Part shown: piece by piece, positions 36,634 to 48,317 of the stretch
How positions within the stretch are numbered: the stretch's first letter is position 1
Layout: every line of letters begins with the position of its first letter
Assembly: GCA_007258455.2 (NCBI GenBank)
Contig: VDFB02000003.1
Location: 39,232,248 to 39,296,247, forward strand
Length of the DNA stretch: 64,000 nt
Source: Sequoia sempervirens
Taxonomy: Eukaryota > Streptophyta > Pinopsida > Cupressales > Cupressaceae
Reading direction: 5' to 3'
The notes under the pieces: model-generated
What the model saw: the letters and a program-made list of their open reading frames with translations, nothing else
What the model was told of the DNA's origin: nothing
Databases searched by the model: none
Made by a program: the position numbers and the translations under genes

Positions 36634-37558
36634 CAAAACTCTAGCAATAAGCTCTTTCTTGATTGTGATAGATCTTTGACTTGAACGCTTATAATACTAT
36701 AAAGAGTTAAGAAGGCATGGCTACGTATGTCCAAACATATATAAATTCACGCACGTACTTATTCTTATTGTAAGTATATATTCTTATGAAATATATATCT
36801 AAAGAAAATTAGCTAAAAGAGAATTTCTATATCTTCTTTCATACATGAAAGGTCTTTATATTAGTAATGATATATCATTTGAAACTGTTAGATCCTAATT
36901 GTCAATGCAATATCGACCTGACAACTATACAAGTATTAACTTTATCATAATAAAAAAATTACTAAAAGGCATGTCACAACTAATCTTGATTATCAAATTG
37001 ATATCTAAAATACACTATAAAATGCAACATATTATTGTACCTTTATTTCCAATAATAAATTTTATATAGCAATTTCCAAACAATAACTTATTAAAGATGG
37101 ATCATATGGATATCAACTACTAATAATAAATCTATACAAATCAATAACAGCTAGATAACTGTAAGTAACTCAAAACAACTATCAATTTTAAATAATTAAT
37201 GTGCAAGGATTAATTTATCATCTTTCCTCAATTAAAGACTTTAAAATTATAATAAACGTTTGAAGCCATCATGCACTTCTTTTGGAAACTAGTTGAAATA
37301 GTTTTTCAAACATGACATAAACCCCTTTCAAACTCATAATAGTTTTCAACCCCTTCACGAAAAGAATACCCATTTAAATGTACACTTCTCATAATTTGAA
37401 ATTATAATTGAAAACTAGAATATCCCTTAATATGGTAGTAACAATAATAATTAATATTCTCTTCTACATATATATAAATTTTAAGAAATATCAAAGATAC
37501 ATATATATTAAGGTTCAAGTAACTTTACACCCAATGCAAAACTAATGATATTGACACT

Positions 37559-37640
37559 GATATTGCAAGAGAAATTGTTCTAAGAGATGTAAACTATATC
37601 CATCATTAAAACAGGGACATCGTTCTTGTGGAGATTACAG
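37559..37640 (+). pseudogene. captured DYW-domain C-terminus in LARD 5' LTR
   Basis: Second copy of the fragment at 30,551-30,631, with a few substitutions and the same deletions. Confidence 0.75.
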
Positions 37641-38989
37641 AAGGTGTTGAATGAGACAATCTGAGGAATAGATTTGCACTTTAATGTTTGCGCGCTAGAA
37701 AACATGCATGCAAGATGCGTAGCATAGCAAGGCATGTGAAGTTTTTGACAGAATGCCTCATTGAATTGCGGGTCTCTTGAAATTCCATGATTGCAGGCCA
37801 CATTTTAAATGGGTTTGTTGTGGTGACCATAGGAGTTTTCAAGTGACACAAAAGTTAAGATATACCACACCCCCCCTGTTGCTACATGTTGACGGTCCAA
37901 GTGGCATAGCAACATGCAAACAGAATATTGCTACTCTGTTTCTCCTGAAAGAGAAAGACAACACATGGATATCTTAGCTCCCAAGGTCTTTATAGTTGGT
38001 TCTCAACTGTGTTGATGTCCCTCAGTGGTCAATGTAACAGTAATGTTCAAGGGGCCTGCTGGTGTTGAGCTTTTGGACTATTCTGGGATCGAACATAAAC
38101 TTAAACCTACTCTAATCATGGTTTTTAAAGAAACATAAAAAGATAGATCAGGGCTTTGGAACAAAAAAGAATGATACTTCATCCAAATTAACCAGACCTG
38201 ACACCTTCCAAGGAATTCATAACTAAAACTGCAGAATGAAATTAACTTGTGACTAACACACAGTTTCATCCATTCATAGTGCAGACTTCAATAATAGGTT
38301 GCAAGTTACTATCTAAAAAAAACACCAAATAAGACTTCATTCCTTGAAATCTTCTCAAATCAAATGATTAAACCAAGATAAATAACATTATGAAACACAA
38401 TCTGAAGTAGATTAAGATCTGGTTGCTTCTACTGCCCATAAGCAGATAAGCAACATTTACAAAGCTGGCACAATCACTAGTGTACAGAAAATCTATGGCT
38501 TCAAATTGTTTCCATTTATACTAATGAAACTGAAAAGATACATTACGGTATATGCTAAATCTAACTCCTAATTTTCTAACTACCAGCTCCTCTCTCCAAG
38601 TTCTAACCGTAGAAGTTTCTCTGCAGGTTCTTTCTCTACCAGGTCTCTTTTTTACAAAGAGGCAAGAATGCCATATATACAGAATGTACCAAAAAGGAAT
38701 GCGTTGTCCCCCTTCATTAGGGTTTTTACAAAATATCTCCTGACTACAGGAGAGTTGGTTCTCAGATCTTTCTAAGAGAGTCAATGTTGCATTCAATGTG
38801 AAGCCCTGTTGTCCATGTCGGTAAAAGATTATCCCAGGGATGATCTCAGATCTTTTTGCAGCTTACAACATTAACTCCTACGCCTCTGTGTCCACCCTCA
38901 AACTCCAGCGGAGCTGCTTTGAATGCCCTAAAATATCACCATTAATGTCGAGCTACCCCTATCAGTAGACACCAGTTGTCACTATGACT

Positions 38990-40290
38990 CACGGTTCCGC
39001 CCTCCTTTCTTCGGCCTTCTTCATGTTCTAGAATCTTCTGCATGCTGACCATCTTTAGAAGCATCATCGGGTCTCCCTTTAGATCTGAACTTTTCGTCTG
39101 AGCCGATCCATCACTTTTGGATCTCAAGAGGTCATGTCGTTCGCATTCTGCAAACTTCCATTCACAGGAATAGTCAGTTAGTCAAACTAGGCCAATGAGT
39201 CACTCTTTTAGTTTCCTTTGATTGGTCAGGCATATGCCACGCGAGCTTCTCAGGCGCTCAAAGGCGGTCCACCTTAAATCGCATGTCGGTGAGACACTTA
39301 TCATGTCTCCCCAATTCAATTTTGTCTTATAACAGTTATCAGCATAGCGCGGACCAGTCGATGAGACCCTTCGGCGAGCTTCAAAAGTCACATCGAGCTC
39401 ATTTTCATGTCAGGAAGACTCCTACGTTTCGCTGAGACCTTTCATCGAAACCCTTTCTATCTCGGTGAGACCATTGCACTAGGGGAGACATCTCCCCGAG
39501 TCCATCCTTACTTCCCCAAGCCCGAGTCCCTTTTGCTTCAGTGTGACCTTCTTTCTTCGCCAAGACCTTATGGCAAAGGCATGATCCTTCGCCGAACTCC
39601 ATTTCTTTCAGTAGGGTCCCCTTTCTGTCGGCAGGACATCATATGGTCGGGGAGACCTTATGGTGATGTCTCTGTCTCCTTGATGTGTAATTTTTACCGT
39701 CAGTCAGCAAGACCAAAAGATCTCGCCAAGACCTCATAGCGATGAAATCTTGCTTTGTCGATGCCGCTTGATTCATTGAGACTCTGATGGATCGGCGAGA
39801 CCTATGCTGATATTACTTCATGTCGGCAAGACAAAAAGATCTCGCCAAGACCTCACGCCGAGCACATCTTTCTCTGGGCTCCTCCTACCTCTTCGGTGAG
39901 ACATACGCTAATCGGCCAAACATTATGTTGAAATCACAACCTTTTCCAATCTCTTTACTTTAAGGAGACCTCTCTATAGTCATACCGACATGCATTCTTT
40001 TGTGCCTTGTCGGCGAGACCAAATGCATTCTCCGAGACATCTCTCTGCCACAAAAGTTTCTCACCAAAAGGAATATCTTTATCGGTGGTCGGTGAGACAT
40101 GAAGCTTTCAGAAAGATCACATACCAAAGATACAACTCTTGCCGACAGACGCCTGCATAGGATTTCTGATCACTGTGACATCCTCGGGGTCTTGCCGATA
40201 TTACTTCATAGACGCTTATCGACAGAATGCACTGGTAGTCAACAAGACATCTATAAGGTCTTGCCGACTTTCTTCTTAGAGGAAAATTGT
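38990..40290. repeat. interspersed TCGGCGAGACC motif cluster
   Basis: Variants of (T/C)CGGCGAGACC, such as TCGGTGAGAC, TCGCCAAGACCT and GTCGGCAAGACC, occur at least fifteen times in about 1.3 kb, with irregular spacing (20-130 bp) and often a following TTATG or AAAAGATC. The surrounding DNA is markedly more GC-rich than the rest of the window. Confidence 0.8.
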
Positions 40291-40439
40291 GACCAACTGG
40301 ATTGAGAAATACATTCCAACTGAGCTCCCTTGGAAAATATTATCATGTGTGTGATTCAATCCTGCAAAACAGAGTCCCCATCAGTCTTTTAAATCATAAA
40401 AATTACCTTCAATATTACCCATCATACTCCCCGCATTTT

Positions 40440-41480
40440 ATCACATATTGCAAGAATAAACCTACTTCCGGCGGAGGCGGAACCAAATCTGGACTGGGAA
40501 CACACTTCTCTTTAAAACTAGCAGAGGTGGGGCCAAAAAAAAATTGGAATCGAGACCGGAGTCGGGATGGGAACTATCCCTGGAAATAATCAACATTTCC
40601 AAGTTCAGATCTCGTTCTGGCTCCGAGTCTACGAAAGAAACAAAAACGCGAAGGGAAAAAAGATGAAACACACACAGGTGGGATCGGAGCAAAAAAAACA
40701 TCGAGGGCGGGGATAGAACTAAATCCGAGATTGAAACTTCTTCAAAGTTTCAGTTTCGGATTCCATCCCGATCCCGCCTCCGACAACATAAGAAGAGACG
40801 ACCAAAAGAATGAAAAAGAAAAGGGGAAAGGAAGAAAAAGACCCCGCAACCAAACAAAAGGGAACAAAAAGTAAAAAGAATAGGATATGCAGAACCGGGA
40901 TCGGAACAGAATCCGAACATGAAACTTTGAAGAAGTTTCAATCTCAGATCCAGTTCCTGTTCTGGGTCTGCCAGAACAGAACGAAAAGACACGCGAGATA
41001 AAAACAAAAGAGGCGGAACTGGGACCGGGGAAGGAATAAAAAATAGAACTTAGAGGGAATTCCAAGTTTGGTCTCCGTTCCGGGTCTTGGTTTGCCAAAA
41101 CAAAAGAAGAAAGAAAAATGCCTAAGGTTGAAAAGAAAACACCTAAGGCACAGGACACACAACCAAAGGGAGAAAATGACCGACCACAAGAAATAATGGG
41201 AAAGGCAAGGTCGAGGCCGGGATGGAACACGGATCAGGAACCTTGAAGAGTTCAATGTTCTGATTTAGATCCGGACCCGGATCCGACAGAACAACAAGAA
41301 AAAAAATGCCTAAAGAGGAAACTGTGGGAACCAGAACCGGAACGGCACAAAACCAAAAACTTTTGAAAGTTTTCTAAGCTCGGTATTGGTCCCGATTCCG
41401 CATCTGACTGAACAACAAGAAAAACACCTAAAGCAGAAAACCAAAGGCTCAAAATTACAAAAGAACAAAGGGGGGGACCC
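40440..41480. repeat. degenerate GC-rich tandem repeat with hairpins
   Basis: About six units of 130-200 bp. Each has an AGAACCGGGATCGGAA-type segment, a hairpin such as GAAACTTTGAAGAAGTTTC, a CAGATCCGGTTCC-type segment and an AAAAGAAAG-rich spacer. The overlapping ORFs on both strands are repeat artefacts. Near the right end (41,477-41,505) CCCATTTTATT and AATAAAATGGGG form a near-perfect inverted repeat. Confidence 0.7.
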
Positions 41481-42392
41481 ATTTTATTCCATAATAAAAT
41501 GGGGTGGTTATCCAAGGCATAACACTACACTTAACATGCTCTCAATTTTAAACAAGGTAAATCAAATGGAATCAATGCATTGATTGAGAAAGAACTATTC
41601 AATATTCGACATGCAGAGAGTTAACGAATTTGGGGAATAACTTAAGCATGGATTTGTAGCATCTCAATGGAGCAGCTCATATTTGTTAAAGTGGTTGGCT
41701 ACATACAGGAGTAATTTTTCAAATTTCTTGTGGATAAGTTTGTAGGTTCTTTCAAGCTAAAACAAGTGACAGTATCAAAGCCTAATTTCAATGGTTTGTC
41801 TGCCTTCTTCCTACCGCACTAGAAAATAGGAGCTTTGGAATAGGGTGTGGATTTCCATAAAAGCAGAAAGGGTACACGAACCCCTGCTACCCTGGTAGAC
41901 ATGCATTGCAAAATTTGGAAGTAAAGATAAAGCATGTGAACTATTTCCAGAAATTCCTCAAGGTAATAATGTGGTCTCGTGGAAAGCTTTGATATACCCA
42001 ATATGTGATATAAAGATTAGCTTAAAAGGCTTAAGAAAATATTTGCACAAGATATGGGTCTCCTAAACCATAAGAAGGTTTAAGCAATAATGAAATTCTC
42101 ACTCTAAACCTAGTGAACAGAATAAAAGATCGAAGGGATGTGAGGATTAGATACACCATTGATTTCCTAGAATGACTTAGGGAGATATGTTGGATGTCTA
42201 ACAAACATGAAAGATAGGGGTTTCTAATTTAGATAAAACATTCAAAATGATATTGTACATGTATTTAGACTATGCACAAACAAAATACTTTGAACTTCCA
42301 TGCAAATTCACCGAGTTATGAAGTCGCCCTGCTAAGCATGTATGTTGTCTAAGGAACAATAGAGTAACTAACTTAAGATAATATAGAGAGTG

Positions 42393-43376
42393 ATAAGTAT
42401 GAGGTATTTTTCCACAGCGTGTCAAATTATGATATTGCTATCAGGATTCAACTGTGTAGTTTTTGAGTCAAACTCATTGACCCATGTTTCATGAGTAGTG
42501 GTTCAACAAGAACCCATCTCTCATGATATCGAATGGTCCACTTAGCACTCATTGCATCTAGGTGATGCTCACAGAGGTGAAACCGGTCGTCCGGGAGGTC
42601 ACCCATCCCTTGCTCCAACTCAAGCGGCAAGGAGTTTTCTCCAAGGTTAAGCCGCTTGAGTTGTTACCCCATTTGCAAAACCTTCACAAGTGTTGTGCCT
42701 TATGAACCATTCATAATAGAGCCCCTTTAGCTCATCAATTGATAAGTATGAGGTATTTTTCCACAGCGTGTCAAATTATGATATTGCTATCAGGATTCAA
42801 CTGTGTAGTTTTCGAGTCAAACTCATTGACCCATGTTTCATGAGTAGTGGTTCAACAAGAACCCATCTCTCATGATATCGAATGGTCCACTTAGCACTCA
42901 TTGCATCTAGGTGATGCTCACAGAGGTGAAGCACTGGTCCATCCCGGAGGTCACCCATCCCAAGATGCTCGCTCGCTTTAACCAAGGAGTTTTCTCCAAG
43001 GTTAAGCCCGCTTGAGTTGTTACCCCATTTGAAAACCTTCAGCAAGTGTTGTGCCTTATGAACCATTCATAATAGAGCCCCTTTAGCTCATCAATTGATA
43101 AGTGAGGTATTTTTCCACAGCGTGTCAAATTATGATATTGCTATCAGGATTCAACTGTGTAGTTTTCGAGTCAAACTCATTGACCCATGTTTCATGAGTA
43201 GTGGTTCAACAAGAACCCATCTCTCATGATATCGAATGGTCCACTTAGCACTCATTGCATCTAGGTGATGCTCACAGAGGTGAAGCACTGGTCTGTCCCG
43301 GGAGGTCACCCATCCCAGTACTGCTCCATCTCAAGCGCGCTTAACCAGGGAGTTTTCTCCAAGGTTAAGCCCGCTT
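42393..43376 (-). mobile_element. tandem array of three 5S rRNA-derived units
   Basis: Units at 42,393-42,741 (349 bp), 42,742-43,097 (356 bp) and 43,098-43,376 (partial) each start ATAAGTATGAGGTATTTTTC. Each carries the 5S-like block on the minus strand; it is complete in unit 3 and has small deletions in units 1 and 2. The array interrupts the LARD LTR between AGAGAGTG and GTCCAGAATA, with GAGTG at both edges. The other LTR lacks it (near 31,760). Confidence 0.82.
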
Positions 43377-44391
43377 GAGTGTCCAGAATAAGAAGATACC
43401 TATTTTCCTTTCCTGCGCTAGATTGAGAACTCATTCTATTCGACCACCCATAGTGATGATGCTTCCATTCTTATTAGTGGCATTGACTTAGATTAGATCC
43501 ATGCAAATCGTTCCCCACCTGTGTCAATGAAGAAAATTCACAATGCTGAGAAATTAAAAAGGGATTTGGATCGAATGGATGGGCGATGTAAAGGGGATTG
43601 AGCTCCATGTTGGGTGATTCCTTTCCATGCTTAGTTTTTTTTTCTTACACCACACCATTAGAACCACCCACATTCTTTTCCTTGGACAGGATAGATGAAA
43701 ATGCACTCCGGTTGTGAGGAACAATGAAGATCTTGTGCTGGAGAAAACGATGTTGCCAGTAAAGAAATCTAGATCATCTGTGCACAACCCTTGACCCCCC
43801 CACATTGCCATTCTCATCCATCCCCTTTCGAAAATAAGGAAAAATGTTATTCTTTATGACAATGAGCGGTGGTTAAGGAAGTGAAACGAACTTGTATTTT
43901 TATTTATTTTTATTTTTAAATTACCAGCTCACACTTGGCATCGTTTTAAATGAATTGCTCCTTAACGAATTTGATGGGAAAAACAAGAAACAACTTCTTA
44001 ATTATTCATCTTGACCCTTTAGGTCACACCACTAAACATGTGTTTTATTTTTTTTCTGGTGGAGGACTCATTAAAGCCACAATATCTTCAACTTTTAGAA
44101 ACACCTGTTGCTATGAACTATTTTCTTGGAGAGGCCCTACTATTCATTTTTACAGAATAAATTAAAACTCTCGATACTCCTTTGTGGGAATTTTCATGTT
44201 GAGTCTAACGGCTTCAAAGCCCAAATATTAAAAAGCTCCTCTTATTTGATATTTATACAATCTTTAAATCAGAAGGAATCTTAAAGACACCACTTCCTCC
44301 ACAATAATGAATCTTTAGCTATTCAGATTATCAAAATGAATATTTCAAATTGAAATTAATTATGTATAAAGAAGAGGGTTGTTACATGAAA

Positions 44392-44544
44392 TGACACAAA
44401 TGCTTCCTTGCTCACCTCCAAAGACCACAAATCTAAAAAGTAAATCGCACTCCAAAATGAAAACCAAAACTAAAACAACAAATCAAAGTAAAACATTATT
44501 TTGGTTGATGTGGATTGCATTTGCCCGGGATACTCCTACATCAA
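44392..44544 (-). repeat. element A 3' LTR, second part
   Basis: It continues the LTR interrupted at 28,828 and aligns with 48,160-48,312 of the right LTR, ending CTCCTACATCA. Confidence 0.88.
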
Positions 44545-45230
44545 ACAGGACGAGTAAGAAATTTGTGAGCTTAGGCTTACAAAATGGAGTTGAGTAGTCG
44601 AACTACTTTTCCAAGTTACAAATAACTTGCAACATACTCCATGTTGTGGAAAGTACCCCACAAAGTCTCTTTCTCCATCTTTTCCAAAACTTCGTCAAAA
44701 AATTCATCATCATCCTCCACCAAATTTTCTCTTCATTCTTATTTCTCTTTGTTGAATCTCTCCCACCATAAACTAAACTTTATCTCCAATTATGACTTCA
44801 TCTCATTCTTTACCTTATGGGATTCAACCCACCACAAACTTTGCACCTCCACCCAATGTTTTTTCATCCCCTTCTCTTGTGGCATCTATCCCATCATATT
44901 CCAACCACCTCCACCAAAATTCTTCTTCCCATTCCTTACTCACCACTTTACCTACACACTTATCAATATCAATATTATAGAAATTAAATATTTCCATCAT
45001 CCCCTCATCCACACTTATGTCTTCTTCTTCAAAATCTTCATTCCAACATAATTATATTTGTCTCTCTACACCACAACCCTCAACACCTTCATGCCTTCTT
45101 CTTCTACTCTCTTCAATTCAATTTGATACAAAACATCATACACTTCGCAATTGTAAAGTTTATATAAATCAAAATTTACCCCGTCATTTTCTACTACTAC
45201 AATTCTTCCTCATATACTCTCAGTTGTAAC

Positions 45231-45790
45231 TTCCAATTTCCTCACTCTCATGCCTTCAAAAATACATGTTTCAGCTGCAAACCCTTTCCTTTCTTCTTCC
45301 TTATCCTCTTCCTTTGTTGTCCCAACTACTGGAAACTTTGTCATGATTGCAAAACATGTTTTCTATCCTTCCAAGTCCTTCAAATATTTCTTCTTGGAAA
45401 CAAAGTAAATATTGGAGTGGCTCTTCACTTCCTCTTCTCTATCCTTCAATGGATATAAAACAAATTCTTTCCCACTCTTCTTTATGGTATATGTGTTCAA
45501 TTTACCATCATGAACAAATTGTCTATCATATTTCCAAGGTATTCCCAAAAGAATATGGAATGCATCCATAGGCATCACATCACACATGATTTCTTGTAAT
45601 TACCAATTTGAAAACTCGCCAAAAATTATTCATTCACCAAAAAATGATGCTCCTTTTTGCAACCATGAAACTCAATATGGGCTAGGATGTTTGGTTCTCT
45701 TCATTTTTAGCTTGTCTACCATTTCTTCATATACTATGTTTCCAGTGCTACCATTGGTCACAATGAATTTTAACATTTCCCACTCACTTT
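45231..45790 (-). pseudogene. element A retropepsin-like protease and connector
   Basis: The minus strand encodes KFIVTNGSTGNIVYEEMVDK at the position of the active site, where DTG has become TNG. After some stops, MCDVMPMDAFHILLGIPWKY and HDGKLNTYTI follow, the family end of protease and start of the connector. The open piece 45,587-45,363 is 74 codons. RT should follow in an autonomous element, but the sequence runs into non-coding DNA and the LTR at 44,544. Confidence 0.82.
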
Positions 45791-45959
45791 ACGCTTCATT
45801 CAGAATAAATTTATTCTTTGAATTAGTTATGGTTTCTTGTTATTTGGATTCAACAAGATTCTTTGAAACATCAATGATTCTCCATCTTCAGAATCCTCTC
45901 CATGCTTGGTGAAGTCTTAATTTCATTTTTAGCCTATGCTACATGCACCCTTGCCTATT

Positions 45960-46955
45960 TTCCCTTTCCTCCATCATGTTGGATTGTGGACATTCAAATG
46001 CTCGATGTCCCATAATTTCCCCACATTGGAAACATATACTACTAAAACCTCTTCCTCTACCTCTTCCAAATGACCCTCTTCCATGAGAGTAATCTCGTCT
46101 TCCTCTTGATAAGTCTCATGTTCCTTTGTCTTGTTGTGTGCTTGCATGAGATTTTATTGCTTTGTCATGTTTATTTGGGTAACCTCTACCATTGTTGGAC
46201 TATTCTCTTCCACATGAAAATTTTCCTCTACCTTGGGAGTTATTTTGTTTTCTCCTTACAATTTTCTCTTCCACCTTCAATGCATATTGGTATGGTTCTT
46301 CCACATTGGTTGTTCTTATCATACTTATCTCATATTGAATGGAATTATTTAGCCCATTCACATACCTTGACACTTTATCCACATCATCTTCTACATGTCC
46401 AATTCAAATGTTCATCTTGTAGAATTCTTTGGTGTACTCCTACATGTTCTTCCTTTGCTTCAAGTTTTACATCTTTTTAAATAGACTGATTTGGTAATAT
46501 GCAAGCAAGAATTTTGTCTTCAAATTCATCACCATTCTCTCCCAAGATTTAATTTTATCTTTTCCTCTTTGTTTCCTTTCAATTTTCACGTGATCCCAAC
46601 ATAGGGAAGCATGCCCCTTCAATTTTGCGCACATAAACTTCACTAATTTTGGGTCTTCAACCGATTCATAATAAAAGTATTTCTTCATCTCCAAAATCCA
46701 ATCAATCAAGTCTTCAGGATTCAAATTCCCATTATAAGAAGGAGGATCCAATTGGGGTTTGCTACTAATTTTTTCCATCACTTTCAAAAAAATTATCTCA
46801 GCCACATTTTCTCCATCATCTTCCAAACCAATTTTGAGTGATATAACTCCTTCATCATCATCACTACTATCCACAATCATAATTCCTCTTCGTTGTACCA
46901 TTTTAATTGCATCCAACCTAGCTGTGATACCTCTTAGCATCTCCTTGTTTGTCAT
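45960..46955 (-). pseudogene. element A gag polyprotein
   Basis: From an ATG at 46,955: MTNKEMLRGITARLDAIKMV, an acidic stretch, then SYNGNLNPEDLIDWILEMKK, AKLKGHASLCWDHVK and MVMNLKTKFLLAYY, the capsid domain. After stops near 46,440-46,466 comes VSRYVNGLNNSIQYEISMIR, homologous to element 1 gag. A zinc knuckle CFQCGEIMGHRAFEC lies at about 45,989-46,034. Its spacing is C-x2-C-x5-H-x4-C, one residue longer than the usual x4. Confidence 0.87.
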
Positions 46956-47087
46956 GTTTCTATTTCATGGTCCTCTTTGCCCATGTCCTCTTTTTGCCAT
47001 GTTGACTTTCCATCTACAATTACAGGTCTTCTCTTTTCACTCACCCGCAACACCACCTCTTGGGGTATTTTCCAACACTAACACAAT

Positions 47088-47102
47088 CTGGCTTTGATAC
47101 CA
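47088..47102 (-). promoter_or_regulatory. element A primer-binding site (tRNA-iMet)
   Basis: The minus strand reads TGGTATCAAAGCCAG, two bases from the LTR end; one mismatch to the initiator-Met complement. Confidence 0.88.
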
Positions 47103-47104
47103 AA

Positions 47105-48312
47105 TGATGCAAAAAAAAAATTGAGAGTCTTATCAGACTAGCGAAAGTTATAGCCAACACTAATTTAAGTTGTTAATTTCATTTTTCAATTAAAATAGAT
47201 TTAAATTTACACAAGAACAATGGAGGAAAATTCAATTCAATCCATTAAATTATCATAGAGATACGAATTCTATTTACATTCAAATTTAAATGATACAGGA
47301 ACTTGGGTGCAACTTTAATTATTTTGAGTGATTCCATAGTCCTTGGTCACAGGAAAATACATTTTACAATTTTCCAATTCAATTTGAATTTACTATATAA
47401 ACTCCTATGTATTCTTCTCCTTCTTCTACAATTTATTTACTATGATTTACTCCATTACAGCTCTCATGTGCTTCTCTGCTTACTTCTCCCCACTTCTTTC
47501 CTTGTTGTTGGATTATGACAATTTCTTCTCTTTCCCGCAGCTCCTTCTCCTCTCAAAACTCTTCTCAATAACAATCAACATTCACTTTGCACCATCATTA
47601 TGGTGCATGACTTGTATTATGTTCACTTTGCATATTTTTTCTTGTCTCTTCCTCCTTCCCCTCTACACAACCCCATCCTCTTTTCTTTCTTGGCATACAC
47701 TATCTCTTATCTCCCCATGTTGTTCCAATTCTTTTCATTTGGCTTCCTTTTCCCTCCTTTCCATAGGTTATGTGCATATTTTCTTTTCCTTCTTTTTAAA
47801 TCTTTGTTTTTTCTTCTTTTTAATCTTCCATATCCTCATACCTTCTCATCTCTCCAATGTCTCCTTTCTTCTCCCTGTGTAACTCCTCAATTTATAATGT
47901 TCCATTTAGATATTTGACAAAAAATAAAAATAAACAAACTTGTTTAAATATTTGATTTTTATTTATATTCAAATCATGTGCAATCTATAAGTTGAAACAA
48001 AGCATGAATTATCGATCTTTGCCTAGTATTGAAATAGAGTGAAAACTTCAAACAAATTTTATTCCAATTCAAATACCACTGTCAATCTCCAAAAAAATCA
48101 GATTTCAACAAATATCAATCCTTCATAATACATTAAATTTGACATTTTATCAAATGAAATGACAAAAACGTCACCTTGCTCACCTCCAAAGATTGCAGAT
48201 CCAAAAATTAAATTACACTCCAAAATAAAAACCAAAGCTGAAACAACAAATCAAACTGAAATATTTTTTTGGTTGATACGGATCGCCATATTCTTGAGAT
48301 GCTCCTGCATCA
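47105..48312 (-). repeat. element A 5' LTR
   Basis: A 1,208-bp LTR. Its many differences from the split left LTR point to an older insertion than the LARD. Confidence 0.88.
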
Positions 48313-48317
48313 TTTTT

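Larger units (their letters stand above)
37887..41524. mobile_element. 3.6-kb TG...CA insertion, probable solo LTR
   Basis: Ends are TGTTGACGG and GGCATAACA with a perfect CTACA duplication (37,882-37,886 and 41,525-41,529). The left LARD LTR shows the uninterrupted sequence near 30,886. No internal direct repeat of the ends, primer-binding site or ORF was found, so a solo LTR of a large element is the simplest reading. The interior is unlike its surroundings: 39.0-40.3 kb carries a recurring TCGGCGAGACC motif, and 40.4-41.5 kb is a GC-rich degenerate repeat. Confidence 0.8.
28829..44386 (-). mobile_element. LARD-like LTR retrotransposon, no coding capacity
   Basis: TG...CA ends and a perfect TGAAA duplication (28,824-28,828 and 44,387-44,391) define the insertion. 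LTRs are 28,829-32,757 and 36,202-44,386. Without later insertions each is about 3.56 kb. The interior is 3.4 kb (32,758-36,201), with a tRNA-iMet primer-binding site beside the right LTR and a polypurine tract beside the left, but no gag or pol. Long LTRs around a coding-free interior of about 3.5 kb is the definition of LARD elements in cereals; membership of the same lineage is not implied. Confidence 0.9.
36202..44386 (-). repeat. LARD 5' LTR with two later insertions
   Basis: The partner of 28,829-32,757 is expanded to 8.2 kb by a 3.6-kb insertion (37,887-41,524) and a 5S-derived array (42,393-43,376). The intron copy lies at 36,513-36,633 with the same donor and acceptor as the left LTR. 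The DYW fragment is at 37,559-37,640. Confidence 0.9.
27781..48312 (-). mobile_element. LTR retrotransposon A (gag-protease), interrupted by a LARD-like element
   Basis: LTR ends are TGATGCA ... TGCATCA. The left LTR is split into 27,781-28,828 and 44,392-44,544; the right LTR is 47,105-48,312. Target duplication is TTTTT on both sides (27,776-27,780 and 48,313-48,317). The minus orientation is given by the primer-binding site at 47,088-47,102 and by gag and protease. The true interior is 44,545-47,104, and pol is absent after the protease. It interrupts Copia element F. Confidence 0.9.

Noticed and set aside
39407..39739. A 110-residue plus-strand ORF in the 3.6-kb insertion.
   Set aside because: Its sequence is dictated by the recurring TCGGCGAGACC motif, and it lacks any domain signature.
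40742..41515. Overlapping ORFs of 85-162 residues on the minus strand.
   Set aside because: They translate the degenerate GC-rich repeat in several frames at once, with no family motif or codon structure.
42393..43376. A Cassandra TRIM with shared LTRs.
   Set aside because: Not accepted as a firm call: no TG...CA unit edges and no PBS or polypurine tract between units were found. It is kept as an alternative in the feature text.
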